NCBI GenBank assembly: GCA_023399055.1 | Contig: JAEWQV010000037.1 | Coordinates: 1 to 60,029 of the forward strand | Direction of reading: 5' to 3' | Length of the DNA: 60,029 nucleotides | DNA from: Bacillota bacterium | GTDB taxonomy: Bacteria; Bacillota; Clostridia; Lachnospirales; Lachnospiraceae | Part shown: positions 35,163 through 44,364 of the stretch, piece by piece | Position numbering within the stretch: position 1 is the first letter of the stretch | How the letters are laid out: each line of letters begins with the position of its first letter | Position numbers and translations under genes: made by a program | Notes under the pieces: model-generated | Databases searched by the model: none | What the model saw: only the letters and a program-made list of their open reading frames with translations | What the model was told of the DNA's origin: nothing

Positions 35163-36992
35163 ATGGGTTCAGGCAATTTAATTATACAAGTCCGTACTTC
35201 TGAAAATGCGTTGCCGATAAGTGGTGTAATGATTCGAATCAAGAACCAGGAAGGTACTGTGCTATACGATCTAATTACAGATGAGAATGGGGAGACCGAA
35301 CAGATAAGGCTGGATGCAGTGGCTAGAGAATTATCTCTTGACCCTGCTTTTACCGGAATCCCCTATACGAGCTATGAACTTGATGCAAGGGCTACAGGTT
35401 ATAATAACCTTGAGATTGCGGATGTACAGATTTTTGATGGGGAAAATGCTATTCAGCCTATCACGATGATACCTATGCTGGAAGGTCAGCTCTGCCCGCT
35501 GGATCTAGAGCTGTTTATTGGTAAGCAAGCATTACGAATGACGGAACCACGCATTCAAATTGGATCAGATGTTGAACCTTTTATCTTTCGCCAGGTTATT
35601 ATACCGAATCCAATTACCGTTCATCTTGGCACGCCTGCTGCCAGCGCTACCAATGTTCAAGTTTCCTTTACAGACTATGTTAAAAATGTTGCCAGTAGTG
35701 AAATATATCCCACCTGGCCCACTGCTGCACTGGAAGCAAATATATATGCCATCATTACCTTTGCTTTAAACAGAGTGTTCACCCAATGGTATAGAAGCAG
35801 AGGCTACAACTTTGATATAACCAACAGTACCGCTTATGACCAGTATTTTGTATACGGAAGAACGATATATCAATCTATAAGTCTCATCGTAGATAAAATT
35901 TTTAATCAATATGTTCGTAGGCAGGGACAAAATGCACCGTTCTTTACCTCCTTTTGTAACGGTACCACAGCTACCTGCGCTGGTTTATCCCAGTGGGGAA
36001 CAGTGACGCTTGCCAACAATGGGCAATCTTCCCTTGAGATACTTCGCCACTATTATCCAAAGGATGTTGAAATAGCACGAACCGATATTATTACAGATAT
36101 TGTTGTTTCTTACCCCGGAACACCCTTAAAACAAGGCAGCAAGGGTGCTGATGTGGAGGCAATTCAGATATATTTGCTTAGAATCAGGCGTAATTATCCT
36201 GCTATCCCTTTCATTACGGATGAACTTGGTGTATTTGGTAACTCTACGAAGTCGGCTGTAACAAAATTTCAAAGTATCTTCAGTCTGACACCGGATGGTA
36301 TTGTAGGCAAAGCCACCTGGAATAAGATTTCCTTTGTATTTGTTGCCGTTACTAATCTGGCTAGTCTTGAAACCGAGGGAACTACCTTAGGAATTGGAAC
36401 CGTACCACCCAGCACAGTACTGCAAATGGGTTCCAGCGGTATCGATGTAATTACATTACAATACATCCTGGCTTTTATAAGTGACTTTTATCCTAGCATT
36501 CCATCACCCACACAAAACGGTATCTTCGGTAATGATACTTACCTATCAGTTATTGCTTTTCAACAAATGATGGGACTATCAAATGATGGAATTGTGGGAC
36601 CGTCCACCTGGCTCTCCCTCTATGATACTTATTGGGGAATCCGTAATAATGTGGAAATGCCAGATCCAGACCCAGAACAGAATATTATTGAATACATTGT
36701 TCAAGCTGGTGATACATTATGGCTGATTGCTCAAAGGTTCCAAACTACAGTTGCCGCAATTAAATCCCTGAATAAACTTACCAGTGATGTCCTAATGATT
36801 GGTCAGCTTCTCTTGGTTCCAATAAAAGGAACAACACCACCCACGAACTTTTCCTATACTGTAAGGTCAGGTGACACATTATGGCTGCTTTCACAGAGGT
36901 TTAATGTCACGGTCGTTGCAATCAAATCCCTTAACAACTTAACCAGTGATTTACTTACTATAGGTCAAATCCTATTAATCCCAAGTGTGTGA
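35163..36992 (+). CDS. SpoIID-like protein with two peptidoglycan-binding and two LysM domains
   Basis: 609 residues. Residues about 1-115 are a beta-rich region (LIIQVRTSENALPISGVMIR). Residues 165-290 are SpoIID/LytB-like: VSFTDYVKNVASSEIYPTWP, then ALEANIYAIITFALNRV and GLSQWGTVTLANNG. Two PG_binding_1 domains follow (LKQGSKGADVEAIQIYLLRI with DGIVGKATWNKI; MGSSGIDVITLQYILAFI with DGIVGPSTWLSL), then two LysM units (EYIVQAGDTLWLIAQRF and YTVRSGDTLWLLSQRF). It lacks a signal peptide, as expected for a protein made in the mother cell for the spore coat or cortex. AGGAGG lies upstream of the ATG. Role in spore cell-wall remodelling is inferred. Confidence 0.75.
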   Translation: MGSGNLIIQVRTSENALPISGVMIRIKNQEGTVLYDLITDENGETEQIRLDAVARELSLDPAFTGIPYTSYELDARATGYNNLEIADVQIFDGENAIQPITMIPMLEGQLCPLDLELFIGKQALRMTEPRIQIGSDVEPFIFRQVIIPNPITVHLGTPAASATNVQVSFTDYVKNVASSEIYPTWPTAALEANIYAIITFALNRVFTQWYRSRGYNFDITNSTAYDQYFVYGRTIYQSISLIVDKIFNQYVRRQGQNAPFFTSFCNGTTATCAGLSQWGTVTLANNGQSSLEILRHYYPKDVEIARTDIITDIVVSYPGTPLKQGSKGADVEAIQIYLLRIRRNYPAIPFITDELGVFGNSTKSAVTKFQSIFSLTPDGIVGKATWNKISFVFVAVTNLASLETEGTTLGIGTVPPSTVLQMGSSGIDVITLQYILAFISDFYPSIPSPTQNGIFGNDTYLSVIAFQQMMGLSNDGIVGPSTWLSLYDTYWGIRNNVEMPDPDPEQNIIEYIVQAGDTLWLIAQRFQTTVAAIKSLNKLTSDVLMIGQLLLVPIKGTTPPTNFSYTVRSGDTLWLLSQRFNVTVVAIKSLNNLTSDLLTIGQILLIPSV

Positions 36993-37063
36993 TTCTGTAT
37001 TTGTAAGATCATATCAGGGATAGCAAACACATAGTACCGGTTATAATTAATGCATTATAAAAA

Positions 37064-37096
37064 GGAAGTATTGACCTCCTACAGGTCTCTACTTCC
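37064..37096. terminator. Bidirectional terminator
   Basis: GGAAGTA (37064-37070) pairs with TACTTCC (37090-37096), with inner GACCT/AGGTC. It has A-rich and T-rich flanks and lies between two convergent genes. Confidence 0.7.
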
Positions 37097-37153
37097 TTAT
37101 TTCATATTATAATAAATTAATCATAAATATTTAACCTCACACTAACCAGACAA

Positions 37154-38356
37154 TTAATATATTACCACTCTATTAATTAATTTCTTTAAGGTACGTAAGG
37201 TATCACCCGCATGTTCAAGAGTTCTGGAAGAAACTAAATAGTTACATACCAATAACTCTCTTAAGTCTCTGCTTTGCTCTCTCATTTCGTAACTTACCCA
37301 ATCTGCTGTATCTGGAGTTATATAACAAGCCTCTTCCAACAATCCCAACAAATCTGGAAGTTGTTTGTCCTGTCTTTCTTTGTTAGCCATCCTTTTGATA
37401 ATCTTATTCATTGCAAGAATTAGATTTGCAACCTCACCATCAATCTGACTACGACTCGATAACCAGCTAATTGTGCTTTCCTTATCAGGTACTTGCGCAA
37501 GTAAACTTGGAGAGGTAAGTCCCATCGCTTTTATAAACAAATAATTATCAAGCTTGCCTTTTCTATAAGTTTTCTCAAACAGCTCCAGTTCCTCTCCTGT
37601 AATCCTTTCATAAGGCTCCAGGGACCTATCCTTTAATAGTTCCCCATAGCTATTCTTAATCTTATCTGCTTGTATTTTTTGCTCTAATTTATCAAGTATA
37701 TCAAAAATTCTAGAAGGACGTGCTGCAACAATATATAAATCCAATCCAAAGATATCTTCCAATGCGTATCGTATACCTGCCCAAGCGCTTTCCCCGCAAG
37801 CAACAACATATCTGCCATCTGCTCTCTTACCCAGTGGAAGTACTTGCAGCCCTCTAGCTTTATTAATACTTAGACTAGATACCCAGCTGGTATCTTCAAA
37901 TTCCATTTTTTCATCAAGCTCATAGTATGGAATATTCTGCTGTGCAGCTAAAGTGCTGTATAAGGTTGTCTCATCGATAAAACCTAGAGCAATTAAGCTA
38001 TCTCCTAATCTACTACCTACTCTTTTTTGATAATAAAGTCCTGTTTCAATCTCTTTCTGTGATATTACTCCTCGATCCAGTAATATCTTTCCTATACGTT
38101 GTTTCCCTTTCATTATGTGATTCACATAATTAGGGTCAAATACATAGGTTGAATCTTCTGTATTTACAAAGAACTTTCCAAGCTTAGTATCGTGAATTAC
38201 CTTGCTATCTGAATCCATCGCAACCTTTATCAGGTCATTTAAATTAAAAAGATTAATGTGTAACTGTTGTGTTTCGGGTGCTCTCCCCTTGCTTATCATA
38301 TCCTTATATTCCATCTGATCTAGCGCTGTTAGTCTACCCATTCGCATATTCTTCAC
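37154..38356 (-). CDS. MshEN/GspE N-terminal domain protein without an ATPase
   Basis: 400 residues. Residues about 85-150 form the tandem MshEN-type motif: KQRIGKILLDRGVISQKEIE-TGLYYQ then SRLGDSLIALGFIDETTLYS-TLAAQ. This R-x-G-x-x-L-x-x-x-G-x-I pattern binds c-di-GMP in MshE-type ATPases. No Walker motifs follow, so it is not a secretion ATPase; the remaining 250 residues are helical and unrecognised. The GTG at 38356 has no good ribosome site, so the start is uncertain. It could be a c-di-GMP receptor or a type IV pilus accessory. Confidence 0.55.
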   Translation of the reverse strand: MKNMRMGRLTALDQMEYKDMISKGRAPETQQLHINLFNLNDLIKVAMDSDSKVIHDTKLGKFFVNTEDSTYVFDPNYVNHIMKGKQRIGKILLDRGVISQKEIETGLYYQKRVGSRLGDSLIALGFIDETTLYSTLAAQQNIPYYELDEKMEFEDTSWVSSLSINKARGLQVLPLGKRADGRYVVACGESAWAGIRYALEDIFGLDLYIVAARPSRIFDILDKLEQKIQADKIKNSYGELLKDRSLEPYERITGEELELFEKTYRKGKLDNYLFIKAMGLTSPSLLAQVPDKESTISWLSSRSQIDGEVANLILAMNKIIKRMANKERQDKQLPDLLGLLEEACYITPDTADWVSYEMREQSRDLRELLVCNYLVSSRTLEHAGDTLRTLKKLINRVVIY

Positions 38357-38400
38357 ACATACCTGGTTGGGTATTACTCCTTATATGTTTTTAGCTAACA

Positions 38401-38434
38401 TTTGTACTTTATAATCATTTGTACTTTATAATCA
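38401..38434. repeat. Tandem duplication of a 17-bp promoter-like unit
   Basis: TTTGTACTTTATAATCA occurs twice back to back, upstream of the MshEN gene. Each unit contains TATAAT on the + strand and TATAAA on the minus strand. Confidence 0.6.
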
Positions 38435-38704
38435 TTGCTGCTTCAAAATCTGGCGGTTATGCTCTATAACATAGTATAAAAGTGCAAACGGTTTCCTATA
38501 AAGATTATAACAAGTACTTCTACTTCACATAAATGCCTTTTCGTCCAGTAGATTTTACTCGCTATAATTATAACATGAACATAATTCCTGTTCCTGTTCT
38601 TGTTACTCCAATCGGTATTCACAAGCAAGCTTGTAATACCTCATTCCGCTTTCATTATATCATGTCTCATACAATTTCCAACATTCTTTTCGAAAAATAT
38701 ACAA

Positions 38705-38751
38705 AAAGAGCATAATTGCCAAACAGATTCTGTTTAGCAGCTTGCTCTTTC
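38705..38751 (-). terminator. Rho-independent terminator of the aldo/keto reductase gene
   Basis: AAAGAGCA at the left pairs with TGCTCTTT at the right, with inner AAACAGA/TGTTT. The minus strand then has UUUUUGU. The 38435-38704 stretch holds no other element I recognise. Confidence 0.7.
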
Positions 38752-38815
38752 AGTTTATTGTATTGTTTTTTCGTTTTTCTTGTTACTAATTTATCAGAAA
38801 AAAATGGGAAAAATA

Positions 38816-40006
38816 CTAATTGGATTTTAAAAACTTCCTAGCAATTTTAATGACAGGTTTAAATAGAATTCCTTCCATTTCCTTTTTTACAACTTTTAAT
38901 TCCGAGCGTATTTTAATATTCTGTGGGCAATGACGTTCGCATTTCCCACATTCTGTACAAAGGGATGCAAATGCAGGTTGTTTTGACGTCACACCCAGTG
39001 TCTGAAGATACTTCCATCTGGTACCCTTTAAGTTCAACAAATATTTATCGTTATAGGAGGAGAAACATCCTGGAATGTTGACGCCAAAGGGGCACGGCAT
39101 ACAATAACCACAACTGGTACAAGGAATTTTGGTTTTCTCGTGCAAAACCTCCTTCACCCGGTCAAATATGGCTAATTCAACTTCACCAAAATCATTCGCT
39201 TTCGCATCACTTGCTATCATAATATTTTCATTTAATTGATCCTCATCACTCATTCCAGATAGGATTACGCTAACCTCTGGATGGTTCCAAATCCAACGTA
39301 AAGCCCACTCAGCTGGTGTACGCTTATCGTGATAGGAATTAAATTCATCTATTACTTCAGATGGTAAATTGTTAACTAACTTTCCGCCTCGCAAAGGCTC
39401 CATAATAATAACCGGAATCTCCAAGGAATGCGCCAATAAAAGGCCAGATTTTGTTGCTTGATTATTCTCATCCAGATAATTGTACTGTATTTGACAGAAA
39501 TCCCAGGGATAAGCCTGAACCAACTCTTCAAACTCCATTTTACTTCCGTGAAAGGAAAATCCAATATTACGAATAACCCCCTTACTCTTTAACTGCTCCA
39601 GCCATTCTATAACCCCAAGGTTCACCATTCGATCAAAAGTTGCTTTATCGGATAACATATGTAGCAGGTAGTAATCAATATAATCTGTCTGCAATTTGGA
39701 TAGCTGTGTGTCTAGAATTTTCTTCGCACCTTCCAGTTTATTCACCATAAAAGGCGGCAACTTTGTTGCAATTTTAACTCTTTCACGGTATCCCCCAGTT
39801 AAAGCATCTCCTAATAAGGACTCACTCTTACCTGCATGATAGAAATACGCAGTATCAAAATAATTGACACCTTTCTCAATGGAATCTCTTATCATTGCTA
39901 TTGACCTAGGCTCATCGATTCCTGTTCCCTTCATTGGAAACCGCATACATCCAAATCCCAGAATAGAAAGCTCATCACCGTTTTTGCTATTTCTTCTCGT
40001 CAACAT
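38816..40006 (-). CDS. Aldo/keto reductase with C-terminal 4Fe-4S motifs
   Basis: 396 residues. The AKR barrel is recognised by SILGFGCMRFPM, GVNYFDTAYFYHAGKSESLL (catalytic D and Y), IATKLPPF (K) and TDYIDYYLLHML (H). The C-terminal extension has two cysteine clusters: PCTSCGYCMPCPFGVNIPGC and SLCTECGKCERHCP, typical of ferredoxin-linked AKRs of anaerobes. The ATG at 40006 follows GAGAGG. The substrate is unknown; the iron-sulfur part may let it take electrons from ferredoxin. No co-transcribed neighbour is evident. Confidence 0.85.
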   Translation of the reverse strand: MLTRRNSKNGDELSILGFGCMRFPMKGTGIDEPRSIAMIRDSIEKGVNYFDTAYFYHAGKSESLLGDALTGGYRERVKIATKLPPFMVNKLEGAKKILDTQLSKLQTDYIDYYLLHMLSDKATFDRMVNLGVIEWLEQLKSKGVIRNIGFSFHGSKMEFEELVQAYPWDFCQIQYNYLDENNQATKSGLLLAHSLEIPVIIMEPLRGGKLVNNLPSEVIDEFNSYHDKRTPAEWALRWIWNHPEVSVILSGMSDEDQLNENIMIASDAKANDFGEVELAIFDRVKEVLHEKTKIPCTSCGYCMPCPFGVNIPGCFSSYNDKYLLNLKGTRWKYLQTLGVTSKQPAFASLCTECGKCERHCPQNIKIRSELKVVKKEMEGILFKPVIKIARKFLKSN

Positions 40007-40154
40007 TTACTGCTACCTCTCAATCATGACTATTGTGCTATTTATAGTATACCACGTTTAAGATTATAATGGCAAAAATTAAATGATAGTTTACTACTAT
40101 AAATAGATTTTTATCAGTTAATAACATAACCTCTTATAAATCATATATATTATT

Positions 40155-41768
40155 CTAATTTACAGCCCGATTCATGATAAAAAAGTTTCTTTTATTCTTC
40201 TTATAGAGCTCTCTAAATACTTCAAAACATTTATCATAGATTTTTTTATTTTCCTGAATAGGGTAATAAGTAGCTGAAATCGGTATAAAAGCTTCCGCTT
40301 CCTCCAGTGTACGGATATATCCAATTCCAACAGCCGTTACAATTGCCGCTCCCATTGCACCCACATCCTGCGGGTAATCCACAGTCTCAATTGGGTGCCC
40401 TAGAATATCAGCAAGAATCTGACAAGCCAAAGCAGATAAGGCTCCTCCACCGACATAACGTATCGCCTCAGAGGTTTTTATCTTTCTCTCCTGGGCCTCT
40501 AACATCCATCTTAGGTGATAGCAGACACCTTCTAGAACCGAACGGATTAGTTCTGTTTTTCCTGTCTCCAATCCAATATTAAAAAACATACCTCTCACAT
40601 TGGAATCTTCAAAGGGACATCGATTTCCATGCAGCCAGGGAGTAAAGATTACGCCATTACTTCCCGGGGGTATCTTTTTAATTACATGCATCATGTAATC
40701 GTATAAGCTGGTATAGACCGCTTCATGGGTTTCCGACACTTTTTTCTTCTCCAGATAAATATCAATTTCATCCAGTGCAAGATGGTCTTTTACCCATTCC
40801 AGGCATTTTCCCGCAGTTTCAAGCTCTGAAAAATAGTTATAATATCCCGGATTTGCTCCGACCACAGCAGCAATCATCGCGCTGGTATCCACCATCGGTC
40901 GATTAACAACCGTGGATACCCATCCAGAGGTTCCACTATAGATATGTGTTTTGCCTTCTGCAATCGCACCTGCACCAACCCCGATCAAGGACGCATCCCC
41001 ACCGCCGCCAAATACCGGAGTTCCTTCCAGCAGTCCAAGCTGTTCTGCTGCCTCCAAAGTCAATTCACCTGCTTTATCCGTGGAGGCGATGATCAACGGT
41101 AAATGATCATATCTAACACCGAACATCTTACACATACTTTTACTAAAGCATCCTTTTCTTATATCATATAAAAGAGTTGCAAAGGCGGAATCGCTGGTCA
41201 TAATGAAATTTCCCGTACATTTTAATATAAGATACTCTTTTACATCTAACCACTTATGTATTCTTTTATAGATTTCTGGTTCATTTTCTTCCACCCATTT
41301 GTATTTCCATACTGGATCTTTTACACTTGCTGCCACAGCTTTTGTTATGGATAAGGATTTTATTAGTCGATAGATATTACAACCTGCGATTTGAACTCCA
41401 AAAGCAAGCCCTTTCTTAAGCTGCTTTCTTGCCCTCTGATCCATATAATTCATGGACGGACGTACTGCTTCCCCTGCTTTATCCACCAACACAAGTCCCT
41501 GCATCTGTGAACAGAACGAAAGACCAGCTATTTGTTCAGTCCTAATCCCAGTTTGATGAATTAATTGCTTTGTTGTTGCAGCAATTGCCTGCCACCAGTC
41601 CTTCGGATTTTGTTCTATGCCGCCATTGTCAAGGATTTGCAGTGGATAACTCATCTCTGCTTGTGCAACTCTTCTAATTTGCTCCTCTAGCTTAAAGATA
41701 CAGGTTTTTACTGCTGTTGTTCCCACATCATAGGTTACAACATATTTGCCATTCGTCCTTCCATCCAT
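40155..41768 (-). CDS. FGGY-family carbohydrate kinase (xylulokinase-like)
   Basis: 537 residues. Visible motifs: VVTYDVGTTAVKTCIF (phosphate 1), LSFCSQMQGLVLVDKAGEAV, the MNYMDQRA substrate loop, IYSGTSGWV (phosphate 2) and RYVGGGALSALACQILADIL (adenosine). By family it phosphorylates a sugar or sugar acid; the exact sugar is not readable. It shares strand with the TetR gene and stands next to an aldolase, aminotransferase and MFS transporter cluster, so it probably belongs to the same catabolic route. The ribosome site is weak (AGG). Confidence 0.8.
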   Translation of the reverse strand: MDGRTNGKYVVTYDVGTTAVKTCIFKLEEQIRRVAQAEMSYPLQILDNGGIEQNPKDWWQAIAATTKQLIHQTGIRTEQIAGLSFCSQMQGLVLVDKAGEAVRPSMNYMDQRARKQLKKGLAFGVQIAGCNIYRLIKSLSITKAVAASVKDPVWKYKWVEENEPEIYKRIHKWLDVKEYLILKCTGNFIMTSDSAFATLLYDIRKGCFSKSMCKMFGVRYDHLPLIIASTDKAGELTLEAAEQLGLLEGTPVFGGGGDASLIGVGAGAIAEGKTHIYSGTSGWVSTVVNRPMVDTSAMIAAVVGANPGYYNYFSELETAGKCLEWVKDHLALDEIDIYLEKKKVSETHEAVYTSLYDYMMHVIKKIPPGSNGVIFTPWLHGNRCPFEDSNVRGMFFNIGLETGKTELIRSVLEGVCYHLRWMLEAQERKIKTSEAIRYVGGGALSALACQILADILGHPIETVDYPQDVGAMGAAIVTAVGIGYIRTLEEAEAFIPISATYYPIQENKKIYDKCFEVFRELYKKNKRNFFIMNRAVN

Positions 41769-41959
41769 CCTATCACATCCATTTCCTACGATTTTCGTAT
41801 TCCATTCGCAACTGTGAACTTAACTATATTCTGTTTTAATTATGACCTATCCCATTCTAATAAAATGTAATTCTATTGCTATTTTAGTTATGATATTAAT
41901 TTATGTATTTAAATGTTGCTTACCGTTTTTGCAATATATTAATATATCCTTTATTTAAT

Positions 41960-42598
41960 TTACTTTTTTGTAAATGCTGACTTAATAAATTTCAACGCAT
42001 TTTCTACTAATAAATCATCCTGTAAAAAAATATCTTCGCCAGCATACAATTTAAAACGTTCTTGATAGTAGCTGCAGGAGTAAGAAAACTGCAGCATCAT
42101 GAACATATTGTCAATAAAAAATGCAAGCATGCGGGGATCACAATCATCCCTGGCCTCTCCTTGTTTTTGTAGTCTTTCTATGATTTCTGTATAGAGCTTT
42201 GCGGTCATTCCCTCTATATTTTCTACAGTTTGCAGCACCAGGCGGGAATTACTATTGGTCGTTATCTCATTGTATAGTCTAATCATATTTCCATTTTCTC
42301 GTGAATGCTTCAATATTGCACGAAGTACCTTCTCAACCTTGATAAAGATATCTTCCTCTTCCACTAAGATATTCTCCAGCGCAATCTTTAATACCGATGC
42401 GCAGTAGTTGACAGTTGTTAGAAAGACGTCTTCTTTATTTTCAAAATACTGAAATAGACTTCCTACACTTATTCCTGCTCTTGCCGCAATTTTATTTGTG
42501 TTAGCATTCTCAAAGCCCAGATTTGAAAACTCATTTACAGCGGCATCAAGTATGCGATTTCGTTTTTCCTCTGGTATTCGTTCGAAAAGTGATGTCAT
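41960..42598 (-). CDS. TetR family regulator
   Basis: 212 residues. The HTH is classical: RNRILDAAVNEFSNLGFENA, then TNKIAARAGISVGSLFQYFE-NKEDVF. The C-terminal ligand domain is helical. It is divergent from the aminotransferase/aldolase/MFS operon, with palindromic operators between them, and is probably its repressor. A GAGGAGA ribosome site precedes the ATG. Confidence 0.85.
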   Translation of the reverse strand: MTSLFERIPEEKRNRILDAAVNEFSNLGFENANTNKIAARAGISVGSLFQYFENKEDVFLTTVNYCASVLKIALENILVEEEDIFIKVEKVLRAILKHSRENGNMIRLYNEITTNSNSRLVLQTVENIEGMTAKLYTEIIERLQKQGEARDDCDPRMLAFFIDNMFMMLQFSYSCSYYQERFKLYAGEDIFLQDDLLVENALKFIKSAFTKK

Positions 42599-42623
42599 TT
42601 ATGTTCTCCTCTAGTATGTAATT

Positions 42624-42639
42624 ATGAGTCATTACTCAT
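42624..42639. promoter_or_regulatory. TetR operator 1 (palindrome)
   Basis: ATGAGT (42624-42629) and ACTCAT (42634-42639) form an inverted repeat with CATT between, 25 bp upstream of the tetR start. The core TGAGTCA recurs in the second site. Confidence 0.5.
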
Positions 42640-42720
42640 AAAAATACTATCATACCATTTCCAAAAATAAAAGTATTTTTACATATAATTTCATTTATTT
42701 GTATTTAACCCCAATTGGTA

Positions 42721-42776
42721 TTGACTATTACCCAATATCTGCTATATTTAAATCATATGAGCGGTGACTCACTCAT
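42721..42776 (+). promoter_or_regulatory. Promoter of the aminotransferase operon with TetR operator 2
   Basis: TTGACT (42721-42726), spacer 16, TATATT (42743-42748) with an extended -10 TGC just before. Immediately downstream, ATGAG (42757-42761) and CTCAT (42772-42776) frame a TGACTCA, over the expected transcription start: a good repressor position. Confidence 0.6.
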
Positions 42777-42832
42777 ACGTTATATGGAATGGAAAGCTAA
42801 TTTTCTCGTATAAACAGAAGGAGGTCTTAAGA

Positions 42833-44320
42833 ATGGATACTAATTTTGCTATTTCTCAATATCCGGATGCTGCAGCAATCACCAAACAGCTCAATGAGCT
42901 GATAAGTAAACCGGTACATAGCATTAGTAAGGAAGCTTTGGAACAATATGAAACGGAGTATTATGGAAAGAAATGTACCAAGTCAAAGCAAATGATTGAT
43001 GTGGCAAAAACTCTAATTCCCGGTGGTGTCCAACATAACCTGGCATTTAATCATCCATTTCCCCTTGTATTTTCAAAGGCTTCTGGAGCCTATTTATATG
43101 ATATAGATGGCAATCAATACTATGATTTTCTGCAGGCAGGTGGCCCTACCGTTCTTGGCAGTAATCCTGAAATAGTACGAGAAAAAGTAATTGAACTCTT
43201 AAATGATTGTGGTCCTTCTACTGGTCTCTTTCATGAATTTGAATATAAACTTGCACAAAAGATCTCCGAACACATTCCTTCTGTTGAAATGTTTCGTATG
43301 TTAGGTTCCGGTACCGAAAGTTGCATGGCTGCCATTCGTGTTGCCAGACTTGCTACCGGCAAGAAAAATATACTTAAAATGGGCGGCGCTTACCATGGTT
43401 GGAGCGACCAGCTTGCTTACGGTATCCGTATTCCAGGTTCAAAATGGACCCAAGCTCATGGAGTTCCTCACTTCTCCTTCAAACGAACGGATGAATTCTT
43501 CCCTAATGATTTAAAGGATTTAGAGCGTAAATTAAGAAGAAACCGCCTTCATGGCGGAACTGCTGCTGTAATGATTGAACCGGTTGGTCCTGAAAGTGGA
43601 ACTCGTCCGGTGGATATGGATTTCAATAAGGGCGTAGAAGCTCTTTGCCGTAAATATGGTGCACTACTCATCTTTGACGAAGTAGTAACTGCCTTTCGTA
43701 TCGGTATGGCAGGTGCACAAGGCTATTATGGTGTTACTCCTGATCTTACGGTGTTTGGTAAAGTAGTTGCTGGTGGTTATCCCGGAGCTGGTGGTCTGGG
43801 CGGTAAGAAGGAATATATGAAGTTCCTGGCTGCTGGTATTCAGACTGGTGATAAATACAAAAAAGCATTAATTGGTGGAACTATGGCGGCAACTCCAATC
43901 AGCTGTGTCGCTGGTTATTATACCCTTTGTGAAATTGAACGTACCAAGGCTGCAAAAGTAGCCGGTGAAATGGGTGACCGTCTTAACAAAGGACTACAGG
44001 AATTAATTAAAAAATATAATCTTCCTTTTGTAGCCTTCAATCAGGGTTCCATCTGCCACTTAGAAACTGTTGGTGCCATGCATTTTTCAATTAATTGGAA
44101 GAAGCCATGGACGATACCACAGGTATTGGAGCAAACTTCAAAGCGTAAGAAAGAAATGGAACATATGGGAGCAGCCTATATGGCCGAAGGTATTGTTACT
44201 TTAGCTGGCAGCAGACTCTATACCAGTGCCGCCTATACCGAAGAAATGATTGATGATGCCTTAAGTCGTTTTGAAAGAGTCTTTCAGAAGATTGTAAATA
44301 AGGAGACCGAACAGAATTAA
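42833..44320 (+). CDS. Class III (PLP) aminotransferase, glutamate-1-semialdehyde aminomutase-like
   Basis: 495 residues from the ATG at 42833, eight bases after AGGAGG; an earlier in-frame ATG at 42764 lies in the operator and has no ribosome site. The PLP fold is seen in PGGVQHNLAFNHPFPLVFSK, MFRMLGSGTESCMAAIRVAR, LLIFDEVVTAFRIG and the lysine region TVFGKVVAGGYPGAGGLGGK. The long N-terminal stretch and C-terminus are as in uncharacterised GSAM-like enzymes rather than HemL. Next to a class II aldolase and MFS transporter, it probably handles an amino sugar or amino ketone. Confidence 0.8.
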   Translation: MDTNFAISQYPDAAAITKQLNELISKPVHSISKEALEQYETEYYGKKCTKSKQMIDVAKTLIPGGVQHNLAFNHPFPLVFSKASGAYLYDIDGNQYYDFLQAGGPTVLGSNPEIVREKVIELLNDCGPSTGLFHEFEYKLAQKISEHIPSVEMFRMLGSGTESCMAAIRVARLATGKKNILKMGGAYHGWSDQLAYGIRIPGSKWTQAHGVPHFSFKRTDEFFPNDLKDLERKLRRNRLHGGTAAVMIEPVGPESGTRPVDMDFNKGVEALCRKYGALLIFDEVVTAFRIGMAGAQGYYGVTPDLTVFGKVVAGGYPGAGGLGGKKEYMKFLAAGIQTGDKYKKALIGGTMAATPISCVAGYYTLCEIERTKAAKVAGEMGDRLNKGLQELIKKYNLPFVAFNQGSICHLETVGAMHFSINWKKPWTIPQVLEQTSKRKKEMEHMGAAYMAEGIVTLAGSRLYTSAAYTEEMIDDALSRFERVFQKIVNKETEQN

Positions 44321-44364
44321 ATACATACTAATATATTTTTAGAAGTATGCGAAAGGGGATCTAT

